A stretch of 64,000 nucleotides of DNA from Paenibacillus macerans (GCF_900454495.1 NZ_UGSI01000001.1:620001-684000), one strand, 5' to 3'; positions 1 to 7,885 are shown, counted from the first letter of the stretch. A program made the numbers and translations. Notes: generated by a model from the sequence alone, not told the origin.

Positions 1-1
1 G

Positions 2-427
2 CTGGAAAACGGCGGGGACGACTACATCACCAAACCGTTTGATTACGACATCGTTATCGCCAAAATCAAAAGCCAGCTGCGCCGCGCGTACGGAACGTAC
101 GCCGGAAACGGGAATGAACGCCACGTCACGGCGGCAGGGTTGCGCCTGGATCGCGACCGGCTGCAGCTCAGCCTGGGCGAGAACCGGGTGGAGCTCAGTT
201 TGACCGAAATGAAAATATTGAATGAATTGATGAGCAAAAGCGAACAGGTGGTCAGCCGCGACCGGCTGCTAGAGAAGATATGGGACGACCAGGCTTTCGT
301 CGACGACAATACGCTGAACGTTTACGTCACCCGGGTGCGCAAAAAGCTGTCCGCGTTAGGCATCGACGATGCGCTGCGAACCGTGCGCGGCCAAGGCTAC
401 CGGCTGGCGCCGAACTGGGGGGAATAG
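2..427 (+). CDS. Response regulator, OmpR family, Bce-type (5' truncated by window edge)
   Basis: The reading frame is open from base 2 and has no start inside the window, so only the C-terminal part is present. It begins near the end of the receiver domain: the GGDDYITKPFDYD stretch contains the conserved Lys-Pro of REC domains. A winged-helix DNA-binding domain follows, with a typical effector end (LLEKIWDD..FVDDNTLNVYVTRVRKKL..RTVRGQGYRL). It stops 3 bp before a histidine kinase gene and lies upstream of a BceAB-like transporter, so it is very probably the cognate BceR-like activator of that transporter. OmpR-type regulators of this group respond to peptide antibiotics. The operator candidate at 1411-1447 fits the family. 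Confidence 0.9.
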   Translation: MENGGDDYITKPFDYDIVIAKIKSQLRRAYGTYAGNGNERHVTAAGLRLDRDRLQLSLGENRVELSLTEMKILNELMSKSEQVVSRDRLLEKIWDDQAFVDDNTLNVYVTRVRKKLSALGIDDALRTVRGQGYRLAPNWGE

Positions 428-430
428 GGA

Positions 431-1435
431 ATGCGCCTGTTTATGCGGGAGCAGCGTCCGCTGATCGCGGTATATGCGCTGCAGCTCATCGTAATCACGC
501 TCGTATACTGGCTGGACGGCTACCGCCATTGGACGATCAGCTTGTATGCGGCGCTGCTGAGCACTTGCTTGTTGGCCGCCTACCTCGTTTTCCGCTACGT
601 AACGAACCGGTCGTTTTACCGCCGGTTGGAGGATCCGCGCGCGGCGATTCGCGGGTTTGGCGAAGCAGAGCCGGGCTCGCCGTTGTCCGACAGTTTGCAG
701 CAGCTGCTGAAAACGCAGCACCGTTATTATTTGGCGGAAATCAGTGAACAGCAGAGCAAAATCGAGGGACATCGGCATTTTATCAATCAATGGGTGCATC
801 AGATGAAGACGCCTTTGTCTGTGATTCATTTGATGGTGCAAAACGACGACGACCCCAAAGCGGTGGCGATCGGCGACGAGGTGGACCGGCTGCGCAAAGG
901 CTTGGAGATGGTGCTTTATACCGCCCGTTTGGACACGTTTGAGCATGATTTTCTGGTCGAAACGCTTGATTTGGAGCAGCTTGTGAGGTCGGTGGTTTCA
1001 GCGCAAAAACGTCTGTTCATCCGGCGCAAAGTGTTTCCGGTGATCGAGATGGAAAAAACGCTAACGATCGCTTCCGACGAAAAATGGCTGTCGTTCGTGC
1101 TGACGCAAATCGTAACGAACGCCGTGCGTTATACGACCGAGGAAAACGGCAAAATCCGCTTCCGCGGGTTTGCCCGGGGGCGCGAGGCGGTGCTGGAAAT
1201 TGCCGACGAAGGCGTGGGCATACCGGAGAGCGATTTGCCGCGGGTGTTTGACGCCTATTTTACCGGGGAAAACGGACGGAGTTTCCAGGAATCCACCGGG
1301 ATGGGCCTGTACCTCGTCAAACAGGTTTGCGGCAAATTGGGGCACCGGGTGGAGCTGGAGTCCCGGGCCGGCCGTGGAACGACGGTGCGGATCGTGTTTT
1401 TCGGAATCGTTCAATCTTACAACCCTGTAAGGTAA
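431..1435 (+). CDS. Sensor histidine kinase, Bce-type (intramembrane-sensing)
   Basis: The 334-residue product has two membrane helices near the N terminus (about residues 8-25 and 36-56) with almost no extracellular loop. That is the layout of BceS-like kinases, which sense through their partner ABC transporter. The phosphoacceptor His is in the NQWVHQMKTPLSV motif (about residue 119). The C-terminal ATPase domain shows the N box (TQIVTNAVRYTT), a G1 box (DEGVGI) and the GMGLYLVKQ motif. The start ATG lies 3 bp after the regulator stop codon, so the two genes are almost certainly cotranscribed. The likely role is phosphorylation of the upstream regulator in response to antimicrobial peptides; the inducing peptide cannot be read from sequence. 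Confidence 0.92.
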   Translation: MRLFMREQRPLIAVYALQLIVITLVYWLDGYRHWTISLYAALLSTCLLAAYLVFRYVTNRSFYRRLEDPRAAIRGFGEAEPGSPLSDSLQQLLKTQHRYYLAEISEQQSKIEGHRHFINQWVHQMKTPLSVIHLMVQNDDDPKAVAIGDEVDRLRKGLEMVLYTARLDTFEHDFLVETLDLEQLVRSVVSAQKRLFIRRKVFPVIEMEKTLTIASDEKWLSFVLTQIVTNAVRYTTEENGKIRFRGFARGREAVLEIADEGVGIPESDLPRVFDAYFTGENGRSFQESTGMGLYLVKQVCGKLGHRVELESRAGRGTTVRIVFFGIVQSYNPVR

Positions 1436-1447
1436 CTGTAAGATTGA
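1411..1447 (+). promoter_or_regulatory. Candidate Bce-type operator and promoter upstream region
   Basis: TTACA (1417-1421), four bases, then TGTAA (1426-1430) matches the TNACA-N4-TGTAA pattern described for BceR-like regulators. A second copy of the half site (TGTAAG at 1437-1442) is part of an 11-bp perfect inverted repeat: TCAATCTTACA at 1411-1421 against 1437-1447. A TATAAT -10 box lies at 1476-1481 and the transporter gene starts at 1519, so the operator sits where an activator would bind. The site overlaps the 3' end of the kinase gene. Confidence 0.65.
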
Positions 1448-1475
1448 GCCATGGTGCCGGGCGCGGCCGTCTTTA

Positions 1476-1481
1476 TATAAT
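1476..1481 (+). promoter_or_regulatory. Candidate -10 box of the Bce-type transporter promoter
   Basis: A consensus TATAAT lies 38 bp before the ATPase start and about 30 bp after the operator candidate. No good -35 hexamer is visible at the right distance, as expected for an activator-dependent promoter. Confidence 0.5.
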
Positions 1482-1518
1482 GGAGACATCCCACCGAAGT
1501 AAAGGAGTTTAAGGCCAT

Positions 1519-2289
1519 ATGGCGGTGCTGGAAGTGCATGGACTATCCAAAATATATGAAGGCAAAATCGCCACCAAAGCGCTGGACGGCGTCACCTTCC
1601 GGATCGATAAGGGGGAATTTGTCGGCATTATGGGGCCGTCGGGCAGCGGCAAAACGACGCTGCTGAACGTCATCTCCACCATCGACGAGCCGACCTCGGG
1701 AGAAGTGATCTTGAACGGGCAGGATCCGCACCGGCTGAACAAGGAGCAGACGGCTTTGTTCCGGCGGCGCGAGCTCGGGTTCATTTTTCAACATTTCAAC
1801 CTGCTCGACACGCTGACGGCGGAGGAAAACATCGTCCTGCCCTTAACGCTGGACGGGGCGCCCGTCCCGGAAATGAAGGCGAAGGCGCGGGAAATGGCGC
1901 GCCGGCTCGGCATCGAAGGCGTTCTAAGCAAGCGTACCTATGAAATGTCGGGCGGGCAAATGCAGCGGACGGCGATTGCCCGCGCGCTGATCCATGAGCC
2001 GTCGCTGATTTTGGCCGACGAGCCGACGGGCAATCTCGACTCCAAAGCGTCGCGGGACGTGATGGAGGCGTTCGCCGCCATGAACGGGTCGTACGAAGCG
2101 ACGATCATGATGGTCACGCATGACGCGCTGGCGGCAAGCTACTGTCACCGGGTTATTTTTATCAAAGACGGCAAGCTGTATAACGAGATCTACCGCGGGG
2201 ACAACCGTCAGGCTTTTTTCCAGAAAATCATCGACATGCTGTCGCTGCTGGGAGGGGACAGCCATGACCTTTCGTCAATTCGCCTTTAA
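1519..2289 (+). CDS. ABC transporter ATP-binding protein, BceA-like
   Basis: The 256-residue ATPase has Walker A (GPSGSGKTTLLN), Q-loop (FIFQHFNLLDTLT), ABC signature (YEMSGGQMQRTAIARAL), Walker B (LILADEPTGNLDS) and H-loop (MMVTHD). The length, and the LLDTLTAEENI stretch after the Q-loop, are typical of the MacB/LolD/BceA branch. An AAAGGAG ribosome binding site at 1501-1507 supports the ATG at 1519. The permease gene overlaps its 3' end by 26 bp, so the two are translationally coupled. With the permease it should form a peptide-antibiotic detoxification and sensing transporter. Bacitracin is the best known substrate of the group, but the substrate here is inferred. Confidence 0.93.
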   Translation: MAVLEVHGLSKIYEGKIATKALDGVTFRIDKGEFVGIMGPSGSGKTTLLNVISTIDEPTSGEVILNGQDPHRLNKEQTALFRRRELGFIFQHFNLLDTLTAEENIVLPLTLDGAPVPEMKAKAREMARRLGIEGVLSKRTYEMSGGQMQRTAIARALIHEPSLILADEPTGNLDSKASRDVMEAFAAMNGSYEATIMMVTHDALAASYCHRVIFIKDGKLYNEIYRGDNRQAFFQKIIDMLSLLGGDSHDLSSIRL

Positions 2290-4234
2290 CAACGTGCTCC
2301 GCAACAAACGGACGTATGCCGCTTATTTCCTGAGCAGCTCGTTTTCCGTGATGATCTTTTTCGTCTGCGCGCTGTTTCTGTTTCATCCCGGCCTGCGCGG
2401 GCAGGTCGTGTACAGCTCGGCGCTGCTCGTGCTCGCTGCGGCGGAAGTGGTCATGTATGTGTTCGCTTTTTTCTTTGTGATCTATTCCGTGGGCTCGTTC
2501 CTGCGTTCCCGTAAACGGGATTTCGGGATCATGCTGCTGCATGGAATGACGGAAAGGCAGCTTCGCAAGCTCGTATTTCTGGAAAATATGCTGATCGGCG
2601 CAAGCTCGATACTGTGCGGGATCGGCGTAGGGCTGCTGACGGCCAAGCTGTTTTTGCTGGCCGGCTCCGAGCTGCTGGGCGTATCTCCGCTGCCGTTTCA
2701 CGTTCCCTGGCCCAGCCTGCTGCTGACGGTCGCCGCGTTTTTGCTCTTGTTTCTGCTGATCTCGCTCTGCACGACGCTGCTGCTCGGCTCCCATCGGCTG
2801 ATCGAGCTGTTTCAGGCCGGGATGAAGCCGGCGGGGCCGCCGCAGACGTCGGCCGCCTTATCGCTGCTCGCGGCCGGGCTGCTTGGCGGCGCATATGCGC
2901 TGGCGGCGACGGCGACGGCCTCGAGCGTGCTGGTCCGCATGCTTCCGGTAACGGCGATGACGATCGTGGGAACGTATTTTTTCTATACGCAGCTCAGCGT
3001 CTTTTTGATCAGGGCGGCGCAAAAACGGCTGCGTTTTTATTGGAAAAAAACGAATATGGTCACGGTGTCGAGCCTGGCCTACCGGATGAAGGAAAACGCG
3101 CGGATGTTTTTTCTCGTCACCATCATCGCGACGATGGCGTTTTGCGCGGTAGGAACTTTTGCCTCGATCAACCGGCTGGCGGACGGGTTTGCGGCGGATT
3201 ATCCGGCCGATATCGGGTATGTCGCCAAGGCGGGAAGCAGCGTGGAGGAGAACCATCTGCGGCGGATTCGCGGCGAATTGGACGCCAAAGGGGTGGCGTA
3301 TCGTACGGAAAGTTTGCCGATTTTTTATGCCAAAGTCGTATCTTCGACATCCGATTTTCCCGTAGCGTGGATGCCGCTGATTTCGTTTTCCGGTTATAAA
3401 CGGGCCGTGACGGCGGCGGGGATCGCTTTTGACGAGAAGGAGCCCGCGGACGGGGAAGCGCTGGTGCTGCTCGGCTCGGAGCGGGAATTTCGCCTGCTGG
3501 AGCAGCGAAAACCGGCCGGCTATGTGTTTGCCGGAGGGGCGGCGGGCACCCGGGTCCGGGAAAGCGGACTGACGCGGCATGTGGCGATTCCGGAATCTTT
3601 GATCGAGCGGGCGGGGAACGATCTGGAGGGCTCCTTTTCCGGCCTGGTCGTAAGCGACGGACTGCTGAAGCGTCTGGAGGCGGCGGCGAAGGATGGGGAG
3701 CGGCGGGTCGACCGATTTACCGGCTTCTATGTTGATAAAGTGGAATCGACGCTCGGCGTAGCGGCGGAGTTGACGGATCACGGAAGAATGCGCTACGACA
3801 TGGATAAGCCCTATGCCTTGACGGTAAGCGGCACGTTATACGAGGTGCAGCGGACAACGTACCGGGCGCTGCTGCTGTTTGCCCTGCTGGTCGGTACGGT
3901 GTTTTTCATCGCGGCGGGAAGCTTCCTTTATTTCCGGCTGTACAGCGATCTGGAGTATGACCGGCGGCAGTATGGGGCGCTGGCGAAGCTGGGGCTGACG
4001 GAAAAAGAATTGGCCGGCATCGTCACCAGACAGGTGGGCCTGTTGTTTTTCGTGCCGATCGCGCTGGCGATCGTGCACAGCTTATTCGCGTTCAAGGCGA
4101 TGCAGAGCTTGTTCAGCTTTTCCGTGGCCTGGCAGACGGTTGCGGTTTTGGCCAGCTTTTTGCTTGCGCAAGCCGCCTATTTTCTGCTGATTCGGGCCCG
4201 TTATTTGCGCAATGTGAAAAAAGCGATTCGATAA
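2264..4234 (+). CDS. ABC transporter permease, BceB-like (FtsX domain)
   Basis: I chose the ATG at 2264 because GGAGGGG precedes it at 2251 and because BceB proteins begin this way (MTFRQFAFNNVLRNKRTYAAYFLSSSFSV). An in-frame upstream start would lie deep inside the ATPase gene. The 656-residue product has the family layout: one N-terminal helix, two further sets of helices, a large extracellular domain of roughly 200 residues (about 320-530), then a final FtsX-like set of three helices ending in RARYLRNVKKAIR. The large loop is the part that contacts the peptide or its lipid complex in BceB. Together with the ATPase, kinase and regulator it makes a complete Bce module. Confidence 0.92.
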   Translation: MTFRQFAFNNVLRNKRTYAAYFLSSSFSVMIFFVCALFLFHPGLRGQVVYSSALLVLAAAEVVMYVFAFFFVIYSVGSFLRSRKRDFGIMLLHGMTERQLRKLVFLENMLIGASSILCGIGVGLLTAKLFLLAGSELLGVSPLPFHVPWPSLLLTVAAFLLLFLLISLCTTLLLGSHRLIELFQAGMKPAGPPQTSAALSLLAAGLLGGAYALAATATASSVLVRMLPVTAMTIVGTYFFYTQLSVFLIRAAQKRLRFYWKKTNMVTVSSLAYRMKENARMFFLVTIIATMAFCAVGTFASINRLADGFAADYPADIGYVAKAGSSVEENHLRRIRGELDAKGVAYRTESLPIFYAKVVSSTSDFPVAWMPLISFSGYKRAVTAAGIAFDEKEPADGEALVLLGSEREFRLLEQRKPAGYVFAGGAAGTRVRESGLTRHVAIPESLIERAGNDLEGSFSGLVVSDGLLKRLEAAAKDGERRVDRFTGFYVDKVESTLGVAAELTDHGRMRYDMDKPYALTVSGTLYEVQRTTYRALLLFALLVGTVFFIAAGSFLYFRLYSDLEYDRRQYGALAKLGLTEKELAGIVTRQVGLLFFVPIALAIVHSLFAFKAMQSLFSFSVAWQTVAVLASFLLAQAAYFLLIRARYLRNVKKAIR

Positions 4235-4253
4235 AACGGTTTGGAGGTACGAC

Positions 4254-4898
4254 GTGGAAAATAATTGGATTACGGATTTTATGGAGCAGTATGGGTATTT
4301 CGGTATTTTTCTGCTCATCGCCCTGGAAAATGTATTTCCGCCGATTCCATCGGAAGTGATTTTGACGTTCGGCGGATTTATGACCACTTACACCAGCCTG
4401 ACTCCGGCCGGTGTCATCCTCGCCTCCACCTTGGGTTCGATCTTGGGGGCGGTGATCCTGTACGGGATCGGCTTGCTGGTTAACGTGGACCGGCTGGAAG
4501 GCTGGGTTGAACGCTACGGGCGTTTTCTCCGCCTCAAAAAGGAGGACATCCGCAGAGCGGACGCCTGGTTTGACCGCTACGGCTACTGGACGGTGCTGTT
4601 CTGCCGCATGATCCCGCTGATCCGCAGCCTGATTTCCGTGCCGGCGGGGATGGCCAAAATGAAGTTCGGACTGTTCCTGCTGTTTACAACGGTCGGCACG
4701 TTGATTTGGAACGTAACCCTCGTATTGGTCGGTGCGGCGGTGGGAGGCAACTGGGGAAAAATCGTCGCGTTTATGGACGTTTATTCCCATATCGCCTACG
4801 GAGTGATTGCCGCCGCCGCGGCGGCCGTGCTGGTATTTTGGCTGCGCAAAAGAAGGGGCGGCGGCGCTCGCCGGACGCCGGAGAAGTCGGCGGACTGA
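4254..4898 (+). CDS. DedA family membrane protein
   Basis: The 214-residue integral membrane protein starts with GTG at 4254, supported by TTGGAGG at 4241-4247. DedA (SNARE-associated) hallmarks are the EN.FPPIPSEVIL.FGGF stretch near residue 25-45 and the FCRMIPLIRSLISVPAGMAKM stretch near residue 115-135, which carries conserved Arg and Gly residues. Several helices and an Arg/Lys-rich tail (RKRRGGGARRTPEK) follow. DedA proteins include UptA of Bacillus, which recycles undecaprenyl phosphate across the membrane; others carry phosphatidylethanolamine or have unknown cargo. Its position 19 bp after a Bce permease and just before uppP favours a lipid-carrier role, but this is inference. Confidence 0.88.
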   Translation: MENNWITDFMEQYGYFGIFLLIALENVFPPIPSEVILTFGGFMTTYTSLTPAGVILASTLGSILGAVILYGIGLLVNVDRLEGWVERYGRFLRLKKEDIRRADAWFDRYGYWTVLFCRMIPLIRSLISVPAGMAKMKFGLFLLFTTVGTLIWNVTLVLVGAAVGGNWGKIVAFMDVYSHIAYGVIAAAAAAVLVFWLRKRRGGGARRTPEKSAD

Positions 4899-4915
4899 TG
4901 GACGAAATCATAGGC

Positions 4916-4960
4916 GGAATGGTAGAATGGACGAATGGTAGAATGACGGATGGGATGATT
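4916..4960 (+). repeat. Short imperfect direct repeat before uppP
   Basis: The 13-base string GGAATGGTAGAAT (4917-4929) recurs almost exactly as CGAATGGTAGAAT (4932-4944), followed by related GGATGGGATG. It lies between the DedA and uppP genes and has no evident function. Confidence 0.5.
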
Positions 4961-4982
4961 GACTAGCAAAGGAGAAGTTGAA

Positions 4983-5894
4983 ATGATTGATTTTTTGCAT
5001 CTGATCAAAGCAATTATTCTGGGGATGGTGGAAGGACTTACGGAATTTGCCCCCGTCTCGTCGACAGGGCATATGATCATTGTGGACGATATGTGGCTGC
5101 GAACCGAACAACTGCTGGGTTCCAAATACGTAGCCAACACGTTTAAAGTTGTGGTCCAGCTCGGCTCGATTTTGGCCGTGGTAGTCGTGTTCTGGAACCG
5201 GTTTATGGAACTGCTCGGACTGTCCCGTTTTATGGGAAAGAAAGGGAGCGCTTCGGCGTGGTCTGACGAGATGATCGTGGCGGAGGACGGGTCGTATCGG
5301 CCTCGGCAGCTTAAACATGGCGGCGGATCGCGGCTCAAGCTAACCCAGGTCATTGTCGGGCTGATTCCGGCCGGCGTATTGGGCGTCCTGCTTGAGGATT
5401 TTATCGATGAGCATCTGTTCTCGACAGCTACGGTATTGATCGGTTTGGTGGTTGGAGCCTTGCTCATGATTGCGGCCGACCGGTTTGCGCCGAAGGGGGC
5501 CAAGGTGGAAACCGTCGACCAAATCACTTACAAGCAGGCGTTTGCGATCGGCCTCTTCCAATGCTTGTCGATTTGGCCGGGCTTCTCCCGTTCGGGATCG
5601 ACGATTTCCGGCGGGGTGCTGCTGGGCTTAAGCCACAAGGCGGCCGCCGATTTCACCTTCATCATGGCAGTGCCGATTATGGCCGGAGCCAGCGCTCTTT
5701 CGCTGGTCAAGAACCTGCAATATTTTACGCCGGATGTACTGCCCTTTTTCATCGCCGGGTTTATAAGCGCATTTGTGTTCGCTTTGCTGTCGATTCGCTT
5801 TTTCCTGAAGCTGATCAACCGCGTCAAGCTGGTGCCGTTTGCGGTGTACCGGATTTTGCTGGCGATCGTAATCTATTTCGCGTTTTTCTTCTAA
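4983..5894 (+). CDS. uppP: Undecaprenyl-diphosphatase UppP (BacA family)
   Basis: The ATG at 4983 is preceded by AAAGGAG at 4968-4974 and gives 303 residues, normal for the family. Both signature motifs are present: EGLTEFAPVSSTGH at about residue 17-30 and the SIWPGFSRSGSTISGG motif in the second half, which supplies the catalytic Glu/His and the phosphate-binding PGxSRS. The protein is polytopic. It removes a phosphate from undecaprenyl diphosphate so that the carrier can be reused for peptidoglycan synthesis, and overproduction is classically linked to bacitracin resistance. The neighbouring Bce module and DedA protein fit the same theme. A terminator follows. Confidence 0.95.
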   Translation: MIDFLHLIKAIILGMVEGLTEFAPVSSTGHMIIVDDMWLRTEQLLGSKYVANTFKVVVQLGSILAVVVVFWNRFMELLGLSRFMGKKGSASAWSDEMIVAEDGSYRPRQLKHGGGSRLKLTQVIVGLIPAGVLGVLLEDFIDEHLFSTATVLIGLVVGALLMIAADRFAPKGAKVETVDQITYKQAFAIGLFQCLSIWPGFSRSGSTISGGVLLGLSHKAAADFTFIMAVPIMAGASALSLVKNLQYFTPDVLPFFIAGFISAFVFALLSIRFFLKLINRVKLVPFAVYRILLAIVIYFAFFF

Positions 5895-5959
5895 GCCGGC
5901 CGGATCCGGATTCAAGCCTTGTGTTAAGGCAACTGCCGCGGCTTATAAAAGCAACAGTA

Positions 5960-5995
5960 AAGCGCCCTGGTTTTTGGGCGTTTTTTGTTTTTTTG
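5960..5995 (+). terminator. Rho-independent terminator after uppP
   Basis: CGCCC (5963-5967) pairs with GGGCG (5976-5980) across a short T-rich loop and is followed by runs of T. It ends the dedA-uppP transcript. Confidence 0.75.
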
Positions 5996-6106
5996 CGCGC
6001 TCTTTTTCATGTGAGCTTCGCTGAAGATGGTATAATACGGATAGGTTAACTGGATCCGAATTACCAGGTGGTCCGGAGGATAACTTAGGCTTGCCAAGGA
6101 GTTTAC

Positions 6107-6366
6107 ATGGAACAGAAATCGCTTATTTTGCTCGGGAAACGGCAGCTGAAATGGATCACAAATGAGCTGCCCTGTTAACCATATTGTCTTGCGATGCGGC
6201 CAAAGGTGTTTTAAAGCTTCTTCCGGGGGAAAAAGATAAAGTATTAGTTACCGGTATGGGGACCATGGGGCTATTAAGCGTTTATTTTTTGAAGCAATAT
6301 ATGAGAGTTAAGCAAGTGGATGTTTTAGAGCCTAATTCCTCAAGAGGCGCTTTAGCCAAAATATAG
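6107..6366 (+). pseudogene. Remnant of a medium-chain zinc-type dehydrogenase/reductase
   Basis: An ATG at 6107, with AAGGAG just upstream, opens a 23-codon frame (MEQKSLILLGKRQLKWITNELP) that reads like the N terminus of a zinc-type medium-chain dehydrogenase and stops at 6176-6178. In another frame, from about 6184 to 6366, comes a Rossmann-fold segment (PGEKDKVLVTGMGTMGLLSVYFLKQY, then a DVLEPNSSRG stretch) typical of the NAD(P)-binding part of the same family. The catalytic domain between them and the C terminus are missing, so an internal deletion and a truncation have destroyed the gene. The block is more AT-rich than the genes around it. The family assignment is by recognition only. 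Confidence 0.6.
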
Positions 6367-6442
6367 TGCAAAAGTGCAGTTGTTTGGCTTGATATCGGTA
6401 AAAAATTAGTAGATTTGTTGTGAATGAGCTGCATTTTTGCAC
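6366..6442. repeat. Inverted repeat flanking the dehydrogenase remnant
   Basis: A 14-base arm at 6366-6379 (GTGCAAAAGTGCAG) is repeated in inverted form at 6429-6442 with one mismatch, separated by 49 bases. It could be a hairpin in RNA or the scar of a small mobile unit. It begins right at the stop codon of the remnant. Confidence 0.5.
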
Positions 6443-6524
6443 TTCATCAGTCTAGGCAGGGGATTTTGGTCGAATCCAACTTCACTTTCCCCACGCATTT
6501 CGCGCGATTTCGGGGGGAGCACGC

Positions 6525-6587
6525 ATGACAGGATATTCAGAAAGTACCGAGAATATAGTTATTCAGAAAACCATTGATGGAGGGTGA
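6525..6587 (+). CDS. Possible 20-codon leader ORF
   Basis: An ATG at 6525, with GGGGGGAG at 6513-6520 at good spacing, opens a 20-codon frame (MTGYSESTENIVIQKTIDGG) that ends at 6587. Its last codons cover the GGAGGGTGA ribosome binding site of the next small gene, so translation of one could be coupled to the other. The peptide resembles nothing I know. It may be a leader or may be chance. Confidence 0.3.
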   Translation: MTGYSESTENIVIQKTIDGG

Positions 6588-6594
6588 TCCAAGG

Positions 6595-6768
6595 ATGAAT
6601 GCCGTTGGACCAAGCTTTGGTATGTTCGAGATTCTACCTGTATTGATGCTGCTGGTATACATTGTAGTTGTTTGTTTAGGGATTTATGCCCTTGTCTTGT
6701 TTATCAAGCTCGCCCGCCGGGGAATCGAGGCCTTGGATATTTACCTGTACGAAAAGCGGGGAAGGTAA
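6595..6768 (+). CDS. Small single-span membrane protein
   Basis: The ATG at 6595 is preceded by GGAGGGTG at 6579-6586 and gives 57 residues; an upstream in-frame TTG has no ribosome binding site. The protein is one long hydrophobic stretch (about residues 10-37, FEILPVLMLLVYIVVVCLG and onward) followed by a charged tail (KLARRGIEALDIYLYEKRGR). Small proteins of this form are common in Paenibacillus genomes and are unassigned. It lies between a dehydrogenase remnant and a GNAT gene, so the context gives no functional hint. Confidence 0.6.
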   Translation: MNAVGPSFGMFEILPVLMLLVYIVVVCLGIYALVLFIKLARRGIEALDIYLYEKRGR

Positions 6769-6805
6769 TCGCCGTTGAAATCGAGAACGGAGGAGGGGCC
6801 GCCCA

Positions 6806-7327
6806 ATGGATATCCGCATAACGGAAATTCTCCCCGAACAAAAAGAACTTTTTCTAAACCTTTATAACCTCTATTTGTACGATTTATCCGCATTTACGGG
6901 CGAGGACCCGGCGGAAGACGGAAGATTCGATACGTCGAACAATGACCTGTATTTGGAGCGAAACGAATTGTTCCCTTACTTTATATACTGTTCCGGCAAA
7001 GTAGCGGGTTTTGTCCTTGTCTGTTCGCCTCCGTTTGTTCCGGATGAGGTCGATTATGCGGTGCAGGAGTTGTTTTTGCTGAAAAAATACCGGGGCCGGC
7101 AGATCGCGCAAACGGCGGTGGCGGAAGTCATGGGGCGGTTGACGGGACGGGTGAGGGTAGAGCAGCTTAAGAACAATGCAGCAGCCGCAGCGTTCTGGCG
7201 GAGTTTCTACAAGCAGCATTCGATCGTTTATACGGAAACCTCCGAAAGCGTGGAAATCGAGGGTTTGCCCGGGGTTCACGAAATGCTGGCGCAGACGTTT
7301 GCGTTGAGTCCAAACTTCCTCAAATAG
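6806..7327 (+). CDS. GNAT family N-acetyltransferase
   Basis: The 173-residue product begins with ATG at 6806 after GGAGGAGGGG. The acetyl-CoA-binding motif A is visible as QELFLLKKYRGRQIAQTAV (about residue 89-107), with the Arg-Gly-Arg-Gln pattern standing in for the usual Q/RxxGxG/A, and FWRSFYKQ represents the C-terminal motif B. Proteins of this type transfer acetyl from acetyl-CoA to an amine; the substrate is not predictable. It is the first of five GNAT genes on the plus strand between 6.8 and 17.3 kb. Confidence 0.8.
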   Translation: MDIRITEILPEQKELFLNLYNLYLYDLSAFTGEDPAEDGRFDTSNNDLYLERNELFPYFIYCSGKVAGFVLVCSPPFVPDEVDYAVQELFLLKKYRGRQIAQTAVAEVMGRLTGRVRVEQLKNNAAAAAFWRSFYKQHSIVYTETSESVEIEGLPGVHEMLAQTFALSPNFLK

Positions 7328-7390
7328 AGTATAATTATGGGGAACGTGTTGCGTCCGTTCAAATCAAAGTGAAGCCAGACGGAGTTGAAT

Positions 7391-7885
7391 ATGAACCTGC
7401 CAAATCAAGCAATCAGTCTTAGTTTATACGATCAAAAATACCTCGAGGCGCTAGAACGCTTTGAGCTTCCCGAAAATCAGGCCGGTTTCACCGCTTTGCC
7501 TTCCGGGGCGTTGGAAATGTCCGTGAACGATCCGGACCGTTACCCGATAGTTATATTGGCCGATGGGAGGGTGCCGGCCGGATTTTTCGTGCTGCATCGA
7601 AACTCGGAGTTCGTCCCCCTGGTCGGGAATCCGCGGGCCCTGCTGCTGCGCGCGCTATCGGTCGATTTCAAGCACCAGGGAAAAGGCTACGCCAAAGCGG
7701 CAATGCTGCGGCTGCCTTCGTTTGTGCGGAAGCATTTTCCGGAAGCGGATGAGATCGTGCTGGCCGTCAACCATCAAAATTACGCCGCACAGAAGCTGTA
7801 TGCCGGGGCGGGCTTTGAAGATCGCGGCTTAACCAAGATGGGCCCCAAAGGCCTGCAGCATATTTATCATTTCCGGGTGAGGTGA
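7391..7885 (+). CDS. GNAT family N-acetyltransferase
   Basis: The ATG at 7391 follows GGAG at 7381-7384; the TTG two codons upstream is too close to it. The product is 164 residues. Motif A reads LSVDFKHQGKGYAKAAMLRL (Q-G-K-G-Y pyrophosphate loop, about residue 93-112). Motif B is seen in LAVNHQNYAAQKLYAGAGFEDRG, where Asn and Tyr are typical GNAT residues. It resembles the RimI-like Bacillales acetyltransferases of unknown substrate. It is not obviously cotranscribed with its neighbours, being 63 bp after the previous gene and 121 bp before the next. Confidence 0.85.
   Translation: MNLPNQAISLSLYDQKYLEALERFELPENQAGFTALPSGALEMSVNDPDRYPIVILADGRVPAGFFVLHRNSEFVPLVGNPRALLLRALSVDFKHQGKGYAKAAMLRLPSFVRKHFPEADEIVLAVNHQNYAAQKLYAGAGFEDRGLTKMGPKGLQHIYHFRVR

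Noticed and set aside
2120..2263. Longer start for the Bce-type permease
   Set aside because: The extension lies inside the ATPase gene in another frame; the ATG at 2264 has a ribosome binding site and the family-typical N terminus.
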